A program made the position numbers and the translations under genes. A stretch of 64,000 nucleotides of DNA from Antedon bifida (Eukaryota > Echinodermata > Crinoidea > Comatulida > Antedonidae). Within the stretch, counting starts at the first letter, position 1. Each line of letters begins with the position of its first letter. Under the pieces are notes generated by a model. The model did no database searches. It saw nothing but the letters and a program-made list of their open reading frames with translations, and was not told the DNA's origin. This document shows, piece after piece, positions 23,863-34,637 of the stretch. The stretch spans positions 10,675,501-10,739,500 of the forward strand of contig OY727093.1 of the NCBI GenBank assembly GCA_963402885.1, in the 5' to 3' direction.

Positions 23863-24116
23863 TTTAAAGATATTTTGTATACTCCTGAAAAAAAATTTGT
23901 TTATTGAATATGCCATTTTAATGTCACTTCACTTTGGATTGAAAAACGCTAATTTACAGCAAAATATAGTCAAATTAGCTGCCAGCTAATGGGTTTTTGG
24001 TTGAATTTAACCGTTTATTTTGTCATTTTATAAGTACAAACATTTGTTCGTGTTTTTCTACGGGAGTGATTAACTTTGTAATAGCCTATTCAAAGTCTGA
24101 TTCAAAGTCTTTAAAT
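23863..24116 (-). mobile_element. MITE family C, copy 2 (altered end)
   Basis: An inverted copy of the family at 9001 and 24386: it contains GAATATGCCATTTTAATGTCAC, AGCTGCCAGCTAATGGGTT, GGTTGAATTTAACC, TTTATTTTGTCATTTTATAA and CCTATTCAAAGTCTGATT in reverse order. The outer end TTTAAAGATATTTTG (23863 onward) is family-like. The other end has lost most of the TGTATTGTCCCC block, so the terminal repeat is broken. Confidence 0.75.
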
Positions 24117-24385
24117 CATAAACTGATCTAAGCAGATTTATTCTACTTAAAATTTCAAGCACTTCCTAAACCTTTTTTTTCTTTCCATTTGCATTAAGCA
24201 CGAGTATATAAATGTATTTTTTATTATGTACATGCTATACTTTTTATTGTCTACATGACATGCTTCGATATAACTTGGAACAAATCAATCATTAATCAAA
24301 CACAAATAAATACACACCAAGGAAACTAACATCGATAATAAACTCAATGGCATAACAAGTTGTTTAAAGGAGTATCTCAGTTTCC

Positions 24386-24736
24386 TTAAAGATGTCCCCA
24401 AAAACATGAAAAATGAAGATTAATTAAATCAGACTTTGAATAGGTTATTTTGTAGTTTCAATCAAGCTAATCACTTCCGTAGAAAGAAAAATGGAAAAAA
24501 CTAAATGTTTTCACTTATAAAATAACATAATAAATGGTCAAATTCAACCAAAAATCCATTGGATGGCAGCCAATTTGACCATTTTTTTGCTTTAAGTTAC
24601 AGTTTTTTCAGGCAAATAAATTTTTGTTTAGATCCAATTTTTGGTCGAAGTCGATAACTATTATGTGAGATCAAAATGGCATATTCAACAAACAAAATTT
24701 GAAAAATTATTTTTTAGGGGGAAAATACATCTTTAA
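24386..24736 (+). mobile_element. MITE family C, copy 3
   Basis: The best-preserved copy, 351 bp, with ends TTAAAGATGTCCCC (24386 onward) and GGGGGAAAATACATCTTTAA (to 24736) as terminal inverted repeats, and TTAA at both limits. The interior carries CCATTGGATGGCAGCCAATTTGACC, a small internal palindrome, and CGATAACTATTATGTGA. It sits 270 bp from the inverted copy 2. Non-coding. Confidence 0.88.
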
Positions 24737-26387
24737 ATCTATCATTTTAATCATCCGATTATCAGCTCAACGTAATATTAACACACATCGTAGCCGTGTG
24801 TGTGACATAATTATTAATAAAGTCAGGGAAGATATTTTGTTGAAAGTAATAAGAAGTTCGTTTCAATAGTGGTTGCTGATAAGTGGTGAGATTCACATGA
24901 AATACAAGATCATCATGAAAATACAGTTCTTTAAATTAATAACTTTCGTTCAAAACGTGGCCGCAGATAAGAATGTGATTATTGTAACGGAGAGACCATC
25001 AGGATTATCAAGAGATACACGTAGAAAGAAATTTAGCCAGCTCGAGTAGTATAATTGGTCGGTGACTTTAAAATTGTTTCAGTTACTAGAGTAATAATCA
25101 TACGATGCCCAAAGGCTTTACCGCTAATCGCAATATTAAACTAAGGCACATTTTTTATACAATATAAGTCGGCATTCTTTCACGATAGAAATAATATATT
25201 TTGAAAAATGTGTCTTTTTTATCATGTGTAAAATACACCTAAAAATATATTGACCGTAATTATTACTTTTTTGTTTCTTTAATGCTACGATGGACTCTAC
25301 GAGCTCCGCATATACTGTAAGCCTAAAATAAAAAAACCAGAAATATTTAGCCTGAGTTCATATTAATAAATCAATAAATCCATTAATACAAGTTTAACCA
25401 ACATGAAATAATTATGTAAATATTAAATTTAAAAAACTTAATATTTTATCCCTTAACGTAACTTACTTGAATTGAGAATGTTGAGAAAATACGATTAATC
25501 AATACTGTACAACCGCACTGGATCAAAGATAGATACTGTATATAGATGACTACGGTTACGGTACGCGTTACACATATTCTTATTTGGTGTGCTAGGCCAC
25601 CGTGTTTGGGTAATAGGCCTACTTATTCGACCTAGAGCAAAGGTATAGTTGAAACCTTCTCAGTATACAATTCCAAGCATTTTACTATTGCACTCACCCC
25701 TATAAACAAATGACTATGCGATGCGATAAAAATTAGCAAAATAGTGTATAACATACAGCTCGCACAAGCTCTTTCTCTTTTATAGATTATTAAATCATTG
25801 AAATGTTTGGTGTTTCATCAAATATATCAATATTAATATACATTATTAAATACATTATTATTATTTAAGATGGCGGTCATTAAATTCGAAAATAAAAAAA
25901 AAATAACATTGCTTGTATCGTTTTGATTGATTTACAGACATTTCATAATCTGTTATTGGCTACGATTGTTATTATGATCCATTCAAATTTTCATTTTACT
26001 AAATCAAATTTTACTCAGCACAGAAAATGAATCATTGACTGTACATTACAGATTATATCTACTTAAGATAGCAATTGGACAATAAATTTAAATCTTCTCG
26101 ATTCGCCGGTGATTAGAAAAAAATATTCTATTAGAGTGGAATTAAAGATGTTACTCGTAAATCCTTATAACGTAATTTGAAAAAAAGAAGGTAGAATACA
26201 TTTTGTTCAAACTTACATTATCCCGACCGACATAACAACAATGGTGATGTACTGATTAATTGAAATCATAGGTATGTATATACGGAGGGTTGACTCTCTC
26301 TACAGTTATACCTCATAACAGGATACATGTAGATATTCAACCATTACGTCTGACCATGGAGAAATAGCCTGACACTTCGTCGCCGTC
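24737..26387. other. Intergenic, no gene seen
   Basis: AT-rich DNA with a short hairpin near 24781-24805 (CACACATCGTAGCCGTGTGTGTG) and several TAGGCCTA-type motifs. No coding exon or RNA gene is supported. Confidence 0.5.
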
Positions 26388-26613
26388 CACAGTGTAGTGG
26401 AGCTGTAGCTTGGTGGTTAACGTGCTTGCCTTCCAATCCAAAAATCCGGGGTTCAATCCTGACCTATTGCCAGGGTTGTAAAGCTTTCAACACCATTCCC
26501 TAAAGCATCAAATGAGACTTTATTTATAAGCACGATAAATTATAAAATAGTTTATCCATCCTGTAATTGGCAAGTTTGTGCTCGCTGTTTGATATGTATG
26601 AAATAAAAAAAAG
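26388..26613 (+). mobile_element. tRNA-derived SINE, copy 1
   Basis: The head (about 26398-26465) resembles a glycine tRNA with TCC anticodon: a TAGCTTGGTGGTTAACG A box, CTTGCCTTCCAATCC anticodon region and GGGGTTCAATCCT B box. The acceptor arms do not pair, so this is a SINE head rather than a tRNA gene. The body runs through ATGAGACTTTATTTATAAGC and GCTCGCTGTTTGATATGTAT and ends in AATAAAAAAAA at about 26612. Related heads occur inverted at 36793-36862 and 63718-63758. Confidence 0.75.
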
Positions 26614-27313
26614 CCTTTCACAAAATACCATCTGGTATTTTATGGCTTCATAATTTCATAGAAATTTCAGTAAACTAACATATTGGTTGACCATCTTCAA
26701 TGTATAGTACAGTATATCTTTAAACAATGTAACAGTGGGCCGATACAACACTTTCTGTGTAATTAGTTTAAATGTTTTACACATTCCACAAGAATATCTT
26801 GATTATAAATATTTCCAAGCAAGTTGTTGCAAATTACTGAGTTGTTGAAAATTACTGAATTATTATTTTTTTAAATTTCTGATACACCCAAAATGGAAAC
26901 ATCCACCGGTATACGTAATATCCTCACACGTACGTCCAAAGCCACCTTTTTGACTTAAATTACTTACTCAAAACGTTATATTGGGATTAAAATTACATTT
27001 ACAGAATGTTGAAAACACTCTTGAAACTGAGAAGATTGATGATTAAGATTATTTCATCGTCCTATTTCAATCAATTGGACAAGTTTTAATCATTAGATAC
27101 CAATGCAACAGATAGTGGCAGATATGTTTATCTTAGCAGCTTATAAATTGTGAACTTTAATTAAACCTGCTTCCACCCAAGTATCAAATTAATTACATTA
27201 ATGTTACAATGCAAAATTAAAAAAAAAAAGCTTAATCCTAATTGAATCAATCCAACTTTCTCCTAAGCTTCTGAAACGCAGGCAAGCAACATTATGTTGG
27301 CGTCATCGGTCCC
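26614..27313. other. Intergenic, no gene seen
   Basis: AT-rich unique sequence with an A-run near 27218-27229. Nothing else is supported. Confidence 0.5.
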
Positions 27314-27440
27314 GATCTTGGTTCCCATTTGGACGCTATACGCGACAATAATTTTTCCAATCACAAGCGATGTATCATCATGTCGTTTTTGATTGGTTAA
27401 CTCACTTGCATTGCAACACGTCATTAGAGAAACAAGCTTT
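27314..27440. mobile_element. MITE family B, copy 2 (diverged)
   Basis: It begins GATCTTGGTTCCCATTTGGACGC and contains CCAATCACAAGCGATG facing GTCGTTTTTGATTGGTTAAC, the family's inverted CCAAT core, followed by CACTTGCATTGCAACACGTC. The right terminal repeat is eroded (AGAGAAACAAGCTTT). It is older than copies 4 and 5 judged by mismatches. Confidence 0.65.
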
Positions 27441-27997
27441 TTATAGGTTTAAATGGAACTCGTTTACGATTGAAAATGTGAGTGCGTGCCTATTAAGTCG
27501 TTTGGCAGGCCTTAATTCCTATGGCCAAGCGCAACATGTAACAACTTAACCAGAATTTAGAAAAAAACTGAACTAAAGTATTACGAAGTTCGTACGATTA
27601 ACGATCAAGGTTTCGAGAAAATAATCGATTTTCCAAATTTTTATCTCATCAAAAATGCACGTGAACATTTTTACATATGAAGATTATACATTTATTATTT
27701 AATTTATATTTTGCTATTATAGTGTTTTTGACAGTACTGTAGCGTTATATAATCAATTCAAGTTTGTGTACGTAAGAGTATTCGTACAAAGATTTACATT
27801 TAATTATAATTCCTGCTGGAATGTGTGTTCAGTCACAAACTATTTATGTTTTTTAGACATACTTTCTAATCGTAAAACTGTTTTCACATCACATATACAA
27901 TATCTAATACACACTGTTTTAAGTACTGTACAGTAGTAATACTAACTTAAACTAGACTATACACGATAAAATATAAAAAACGCAATTGCAGTCTAGC
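27441..27997. other. Intergenic, no gene seen
   Basis: Unique AT-rich sequence; no supported feature. Confidence 0.5.
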
Positions 27998-28275
27998 GCT
28001 GTGCAATGCTTGAAAACGGTAAGTCCCCAATGACGAGAATCGCGTGGTTTAATAATTTTGTTGATCATAATTTTATTTATTTCATGAAAGTAACTTCGCA
28101 AACTTAGAAATACTGTCGGCGCAACGTGTGAAAACGGAAAGTCCCCAATGACGAGAATCGTGTGGTTTAATAATTTTGTTGATCATAATTTTATTTATTT
28201 CATGAAAGTAACTTCGCAAACTTAGCAATACTGTCGGCGCAACGTATGAAACCGAAAAGTCCCCAATGGCGAGAA
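27998..28275. repeat. 119-bp tandem repeat, 2.3 copies
   Basis: Units start at about 27999, 28119 and 28237, each with GTCCCCAATGACGAGAATCG and TTTTGTTGATCATAATTTTA. The first two units differ at only a few positions; the third is cut after GTCCCCAATGGCGAGAAC. High identity implies a recent tandem duplication. No frame is kept. Confidence 0.92.
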
Positions 28276-29452
28276 CAAACGTGATTTTATTATAATTAAA
28301 TTGTAGTGTGGATTGTTAGTGTCATCTCAGAGGTGGCATGTTTTTTATACGGGTACATTGTTTAATCACGCCTTGAAAATACATTTTTTAAATTAAAATG
28401 ATACAGTAACTTATTTCAGTGGATATGATACAGAGGATTATAAGCGTCTTATTGTTACTGTATGCAATAAAGTAAATTAATTGAGTCTTACTAGATATTT
28501 TTACACTGAAGTAGCGGTTGCTAGGCTATAATTACAAATAGGCTTCTGTAATGATCATAACACACTTCTAAAACCTAATAAAACGTTTACAAAATAATAA
28601 ATACACCGCACGAAACAATTCAAAATACATCAGTCAGAAAATCTTAGACAGCAAACTGGGCAAAGTACAGTAATAATGTTTACTGTTAACCACTCATAAT
28701 TAGTATAACAGTATACGGTAGCACCCTACCAATATATACCAGTTCAATGTATTCTGTAATTACAGTGAAGCTTCTGTAAATAATAACAAATACCATTACT
28801 GGTATACATTCTAAAACGATTGGTAATGGTGAATAAATATTATCTTTACCAGATAATTCGCTCTACTCTGACGTAACCTGTACTTATAAGTACATTTGAG
28901 AACATCTATGAGAACGAACCCTCTTTTCTTCCTGACGCCAAGCTACATCGCAGTAAATCTCTCTTGTAACACAATCTCTATTTTAACATTAACCTAATTG
29001 TGATCATTTAGGTCTAGTGTTTCTATACTTAAAATTTACAGTTATTTCAAATATTTTAAACATTTTCAGAAATATTCAAATTTAATAATTATATGATACA
29101 ACTGTTTTCTGAAGTTCTTTTGCAACTTAAATACATTTCTCTTTACAATACACGAAACACCATCACCATAGCCTTGATAGATCTGCCAAAGATAAGTATG
29201 AAAATTCAGTTCCCTGCTGACATTTCATTTTCTGCAATAATATAACCAATACAATTTTAGGAAAGTATATATGCCGCTGCGATTAAGAGCGAGAAAAAAC
29301 AATTTAGAAATGTTATTTTCTATATGAATTCCGCGCTGCTGATAACAAAAGTGCCGAGATGACCATGAATCGACGATCAGTATCCTTGATATCTTAAAGA
29401 CTCTCTGGTCACATAAGTGCCGGTACACTTCATTTCTTTTATACCGTTTCTA
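28276..29452. other. Intergenic, no gene seen
   Basis: AT-rich sequence with unremarkable short frames, including a 67-codon minus-strand frame (29225-29428) without any motif. No feature is supported. Confidence 0.5.
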
Positions 29453-29570
29453 AAGGTTGGTTTCTATAGGTCGCAACACAAGAAGACAAACATGCACGCA
29501 AGTAATTTACCAACTACAAACGATAGCTATAATTAGGATTGGCTACACCAAAGTGTTTATACAGAATTAT
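29453..29570. mobile_element. Decayed MITE B-like copy
   Basis: AGGTTGGTTTCTATAGGTCG resembles the family B left end (GCTTGGTTCCCACTAGGACG), followed by CAACACAAGAAGACAAACATG in place of the gacgcaacgcaaggacgtag arm, then CGCAAGTAATTTACCAAC and AGGATTGGCTACACC where the inverted CCAAT core would lie. The right end is lost. Assignment is by block order only. Confidence 0.35.
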
Positions 29571-29894
29571 TATCCATGAGAAAAAATTGTGTTTTAAGGG
29601 AGATTATTGAGTAGGCCTACCTATTTTTAAAAAGAGGGCGCAATCCGTGCACGCATGTAGATGAGGTCAAAATAGCTTGTTTATAGCTTTAGGCACCCAG
29701 CAGATATCCAGCAGACAGACACAGTTTTTCCAGTAAATTGTTACACCAAGTGTGCGATTGTGTATTACGAATGTTCTTACCAGCGTGTCTTTCCCACAAC
29801 ATAAATTGTTTGTAACGTTTATGTGATAGTAATGGCCAACAGACGTCTAAAATCCAACGAGTGGGTATAGAATCATAACAAACCGTTTGGGGCG

Positions 29895-29924
29895 CTAATT
29901 TCATTACGGTCAGTGCCTTTTTAA
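29895..29924 (+). repeat. 30-bp perfect direct repeat, outer copy
   Basis: The 30 bases here (starting CTAATTTCATTACGG, ending CCTTTTTAA) recur without mismatch at 30241-30270, inside the GCGAGGCA array of the adjacent 2.4-kb element. This copy lies about 70 bp outside the element's left end. A perfect match of this length in an otherwise unique context implies recent copying between the two sites. Confidence 0.85.
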
Positions 29925-30118
29925 ATGTAGGTCCCTAAGAGGTAAAAAGATGTTCTGTATTTACGTTTTCGGGTAACAACAATTTAAATACAGTAGAACA
30001 GCAGAAAGGGGCTTAAAACATTGTCTCCTTAATAGGGGGTTTCGCGAGAAAAACAACAAGGATATTATTATAACAAGATAACAATAATTGATTTGTCAAG
30101 AAATTATTCAAAATCTGC

Positions 30119-30320
30119 AGCTAACGTTTGGGTAGTAACAAAGTGCGAGTCAGCGAGGCACGTGAGGCAGGGAAGGCAAGCAAGGCAAGTCAGAAATTTA
30201 TGCGAGGCATCGTTTTACCATCATCAAAAAATGCGAGGCACTAATTTCATTACGGTCAGTGCCTTTTTAAGTTTATCATTTTCCAAAATTGCGAGGCAGG
30301 AAATCACCGAAATTGAAGTA
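30119..30320 (+). repeat. GCGAGGCA array, left arm
   Basis: GCGAGGCA or close variants (GTGAGGCA, GGAAGGCA, CAAGGCA) occur about eight times, first tightly packed (30146-30195) and then spaced by ~30 bases at about 30203, 30231 and 30290. The start CTAACGTTTGGGTAGTAACAAAGTGCGAG is matched in inverse at the far end of the right arm. The open frame through the array (30093-30326) is a repeat artefact. Confidence 0.85.
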
Positions 30321-31965
30321 GCCTAGGCCCGCTAGTTTCCTTTTGCACCTGCCTTGTATTTTAACACGAAATTTGTTAACCAACTTTATCCTGAACACCA
30401 CACCTTAGAATTAGTAGGCCTACTTTAATGGAAAAAATCATATAAAAGTAACTTTAAATCCGTTAAATTGGTGATTTTACAGACGTTTCGTTCGCGAATT
30501 TTGCACACTCAATGTTCAATATTTTGGTTTCTATGGAACGCCAAAAGAGCAAAATTAATTAGAGGGCTAAAAACTCTGTGGAATCCATATATTTAACGCA
30601 TTATTTTGTGAAAATCACGTACAATTTCAATAGATTTTGTCACTTTCAATTGTCAGTAAGGAAAAATGTTACTGTTGATACTGTACATCTTTCGTAGGAT
30701 GTCCTAGGTCTAGGCTAGGTAGTGATGTTGATTTAAGATCGATTATTATTCTTTGAAAACAGAACAGTATCAGCAGTAACATATTACAGCATTTTTATTG
30801 ACAAATTAACAAATATATTGAAATTAAACGTGTTTTTCACCAATAAATGCATGAGAAATTGACGCATTCCATTGAGTTTTAGTCCTCTATTATCGTTTTG
30901 CCCGTGAAGCTAGTTAATTCTATTTCCTTATTCTGAATTGAAGGCATTCTATATAATGAAGAAACCGCAAAACAAAACCTGTACTTCCTCTGGTATCCAG
31001 TATCATTTACACTATTGGTAATTTTATAAATTACCTTTTTTTTGTAAACATTGTGTTACCTCAAATTTCACAACAATCATTAATATATAGTAATATCAAT
31101 GCATACAAAAAAATAAATTATACACTACTTTTTAGCAGTTTTCTCAATTTATATATTATACTGATGTTTTTATCAATTGTTGTTTGTATACGTTTAACAT
31201 GTTTGTTTTTTTACCAATTTTACAATCTATTTCTATTCCGAGAAATATTTTGATATAAATACGTTGTTGTTGTATTTAATTAAGTCTGTGAAGTCTTTTT
31301 GACCAACTCTTTCATTATCATTATGAACAAACAATTTGAACATTGTAGTCAACTTATACCAGCCTTATAGCCTTATACAATCACACAGTATGCGATACAA
31401 TATTTCTGGGTTAGCCCTTTAAAGCAAATAATTTTAGTGCAATTAATTTTAATATTTCGCTATTTTGAACAAAAAGAATGTACACACTACAGGATCGTCG
31501 AGGCACCCTCATTACATCCCATCGTGACTGATGCAGCATGATGTGATTCTCGTAAGCAATATATAATACACGACCTTTGATGAAAAATTAATGTGTAAAC
31601 ATGTGTACAGTATTTTCTACATAGGCCTCTAGGTTAGGGCTAAGCATATTAGCTAAAGTTTAATGTTAGGCCTAGTATTACAATTGTCGGACATTTGGCA
31701 TTGGCAGTCATTTGATGAGTGTCGCTATAACAATTATTGTTTATCGAAAGTTGAAGACTGTCGTTCAGATTTTAAAAATATGGCGCAGTTTGGGCACTTT
31801 TGTAAAAGTAAAATTTGACACGATATGACTTGAATGAAAAAAACAATCGTTACATAAAAATAAACAACATGATGAGTGTATACACGAATCTATTTCGATA
31901 CGCTAGGCCTATTATAAAAATATAAATCATTGATTATTAGGCCTATGATATAGCATAATAGCACG

Positions 31966-32110
31966 TTAAGATATGCCTCGCACCTTTTTGAAATTGTAAA
32001 CAATTATGCCTCGCATGGAAATGATAAAATTATGCCTCACACAAATGGCGTGCCTCACATACCTCGCTTGCCTCGCTGCCTCGCACTTTGTCAACACTCC
32101 TAACGTTTTA
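31966..32110 (-). repeat. TGCCTCGC array, right arm
   Basis: The inverse complement of the left arm: TATGCCTCGC occurs near 31974 and 32008, a variant ATGCCTCAC near 32031, then a dense run CCTCACATACCTCGCTTGCCTCGCTGCCTCGC, ending CACTTTGTCAACACTCCTAACG. The densest part lies outermost on both arms, so the arrays are mirror images about 1.65 kb apart. Confidence 0.85.
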
Positions 32111-32359
32111 CCAATTGTCGAACCAGAGCATGTATCGTAATTATTATATCTAATTTTGTTAATTAATAACGATCTAAATTATTTTAATTATTTGGTCTTT
32201 TTTGTTGTTTTTGTGATGGGAAAAAATATTTCCCTTTAATAGTGGTTGAATCAGACATCTGTACTCTTATTATGTGTGTCATCTGATTAGGGCTTGGTTG
32301 GCCATATAGATACAGATATTTTCCCTCGTTTCGTAGGAAAGTGTCCCAGTTCTACTGTA

Positions 32360-33827
32360 CACAATTGTTATAGCTTTTTTATAACTGCATACAAAAATCA
32401 TATCGAGACGTGACCCGAGTTGTTTTTATTTTTTAGTGAGCTTTATCCAGTGTCGGTAAAACTAATCTAGGCCTGTCAGATTTCATGAAAATAAGTAATA
32501 AGTGTTTTAATTTTAGATACAAATTTGAGAAAATTGTCCAGTTTTATTCAAATTGTATCAGATTTCCAATTGTTTTGGAAAAAATCTAATTATTTTTGTT
32601 CGGTCTATGACATTAAAGAATTGATTCATTTGTAACTTATGTATTTTCATTAATATTTTACTTTCATTGTGACAATGTTTCTGCTGGGCAAATTAATTAA
32701 AAGATTTCAACACACAATACGCAGATGTACAGGTAATCCAAGTTGAATTCTATAAAATTGTAAAATGCGAAATGTCAGTGTTACTGAAATCTCTTAAATT
32801 GCGCTACAGTGTTACCTGTTGAGATTGATAATGGAAGAACGGCTTTGTTTCCCATTCTCAGTTTCAGTAAGTATCATTATAGCGTATAGAAAGAAAATTC
32901 GCCGATCAAGATGTGATTATATTCTCCGCTTGGTAATTGTAGATTTACAGCTCCCTTTGGAGACGGTGAGTAAAATCGTCGGAAGTTGCTGAAATGAAAT
33001 GCGTGCTTAAAACAATAAATGAAATGGACTTAATGTGTACTATTCAACATCGTGAAGATAATAACGTAAACACGTTCAGTATCCACGATTTGTGGTTTTT
33101 AAGTCATTGCTGAGTGATGCCATTTTGTTTAAAAGATTGAATACTTGTCTACGTACTATACATATATAATTGCTCCATTTAATATCCTTGGTGAAAATAT
33201 TACTGGAGGGAAAACAATTTAGTGTATAGTTTTAGAACTCAATTATTGATACAAAATATCACTATATCATACTTATTAATGGTTTCAGTATAGTCAAATC
33301 AATATAATGGTTCCCACATATAATAGAACAAATAAATTAAGTAGTAAACAAAGGACTAAACAACAAAAGTTTGATGACAATTAACCTTTACATACCTTAT
33401 TTATCCTAAAGAATCTATATATAAATTATGCTTAATTCTGACATAGGCGAGCACAATGGAAAAACTTCGGGACAAATCTCCGCCTTGGATACATACCTCA
33501 TCTATCTCAGATGTACCGCGAAACGTAGATTTGATAACATTAGTTCTTTCTAACGATATTGTTCCATATTTCTATTTTAGGAAGATATTATAAAGGGAAT
33601 TTTAAAACAAAATTTCTGGTTTCATTGGTAGATTTTCAAAAATTGTCGGTAATTTCCGGGTTCACGGTGAGTTCACGGATTCACCTTGCATCTTCCTGGT
33701 TTCAACTAAGTTGGCCGTTTATTTTCGGACCGCGCGTGTGAAGATACAGTAGTTAGCAAAATAAAACTACAAATTGATAAAGATCAACTTAAATATATCG
33801 GAGTATATTGTGGGAAATAGTATATAA
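32360..33827. other. Intergenic or 5' intron of the GPCR
   Basis: AT-rich DNA upstream of the GPCR. A strong donor-like site, GGAGACG|GTGAGTAAAA (break after about 32967), could end a non-coding upstream exon that splices to the acceptor at 34611. The 60-codon frame 33559-33741 is unrecognised. No promoter motif was identified. Confidence 0.35.
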
Positions 33828-34196
33828 AATTACATAGGGAGAACTGATTGTTTTAAATCGAGTGAAACCGCGATAGCCGAGTTGTTGAGTGAGCTGGCAG
33901 GAATAACTGTGGGCTATCACGATCCCGTTGGGACCCTGGGATACTTCTGCCCATGTTGCAAGCCGTCTAAAACGTCTTCCTTCAAGTTAGTTTCAAAAGA
34001 CGTCCTTCTAAAACCTTTTTACCCGAGTCATTATCATTCCGAGAACCATCGTCTACACTTCCTAGAGGTGGAGCGACCGAAGCGAGCTCACCCTCTAGTA
34101 TTAGATAATATTGGTTCTGCGTATGACGAACATCCCCAGTCTGTGACATTACAGTGGTGTTATTACTCAGAAAAGCAATTGACTGTGTCTAGTTAG
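33828..34196 (+). CDS. Open frame of unknown function
   Basis: A frame of 122 sense codons is open from 33828 to a TAG at 34194-34196. It has no ATG near its start, so if coding it would be an exon; an acceptor-like ATTACATAG ends at about 33837. The translation contains GYFCPCCKPSKTSS, with three close cysteines, and LEVERPKRAHPLVL, and looks protein-like, with varied codons. I recognise no family. It lies about 440 bp upstream of the GPCR, so it might belong to another transcript or to a repeat: a short inverted repeat (CTAGAGGTGG near 34061, CACCCTCTAG near 34088) sits inside it. Confidence 0.25.
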   Translation, partial: NYIGRTDCFKSSETAIAELLSELAGITVGYHDPVGTLGYFCPCCKPSKTSSFKLVSKDVLLKPFYPSHYHSENHRLHFLEVERPKRAHPLVLDNIGSAYDEHPQSVTLQWCYYSEKQLTVSS

Positions 34197-34599
34197 CTAA
34201 GGCCTACAGAGTAGTGAGACACTAATATGTGAACAAAATAACCCAAAGCAACCAAAAAACTAATATAACGAGCATTATTCATTGAACGTAGATCTCAATT
34301 CAAAGAAAACCTTGCTACAAAACACTTTTCACATAACATAAATGTATACTTCTACTGTAGAATTATTATCAGAGCCTTATATTATATAACGGAACCATAC
34401 TACTGATAGTGATTGCAACCAAAGTGATCTAACATAACTACTGTGTGATGTTACACTACCGAGGAGTCCAGATTTAAACCCATCACTATGATTAGTAAAA
34501 AAATATTGCGGTACCAATAACTGCAGTGTACCGTAATTATACTCAAAATCCAATGTATGTTTAAAATCCGTTTGGCTGCCGCATAATTCCATTAATTCT

Positions 34600-34611
34600 T
34601 TTTATTTTCAG
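34600..34611 (+). promoter_or_regulatory. Splice acceptor upstream of GPCR start
   Basis: TTCTTTTTATTTTCAG, ending at 34611, is a strong polypyrimidine tract with CAG, 26 bases before the GPCR start codon. It implies a 5' UTR intron, with the coding region entirely in the following exon, a common arrangement for otherwise intronless GPCR genes. Confidence 0.7.
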
Positions 34612-34637
34612 ATAGTTCATGAAAGAAAATTATAAAG

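Larger units (their letters stand above)
29991..32357. mobile_element. Candidate 2.4-kb TA-flanked DNA element
   Basis: The ends CAGTAGAAC (29991-29999) and GTTCTACTG (32349-32357) are perfect 9-bp inverted repeats, each flanked outside by TA, as expected of Tc1/mariner/pogo-type insertion; the next bases are not inverted repeats. Inside, two facing arrays of GCGAGGCA words (30119-30320 and 31966-32110) form subterminal inverted repeats. The 1.6-kb interior has no transposase: the largest frames are 77 codons (30093-30326, within the left array) and 66 hydrophobic codons (31053-31253). It is therefore non-autonomous if an element at all. The 9-bp outer match is short, so the outer limits are less certain than the inner inverted arrays. 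Confidence 0.5.

Noticed and set aside
27998-28275. CRISPR-like array
   Set aside because: The units are contiguous long tandem repeats without variable spacers, in eukaryotic DNA.
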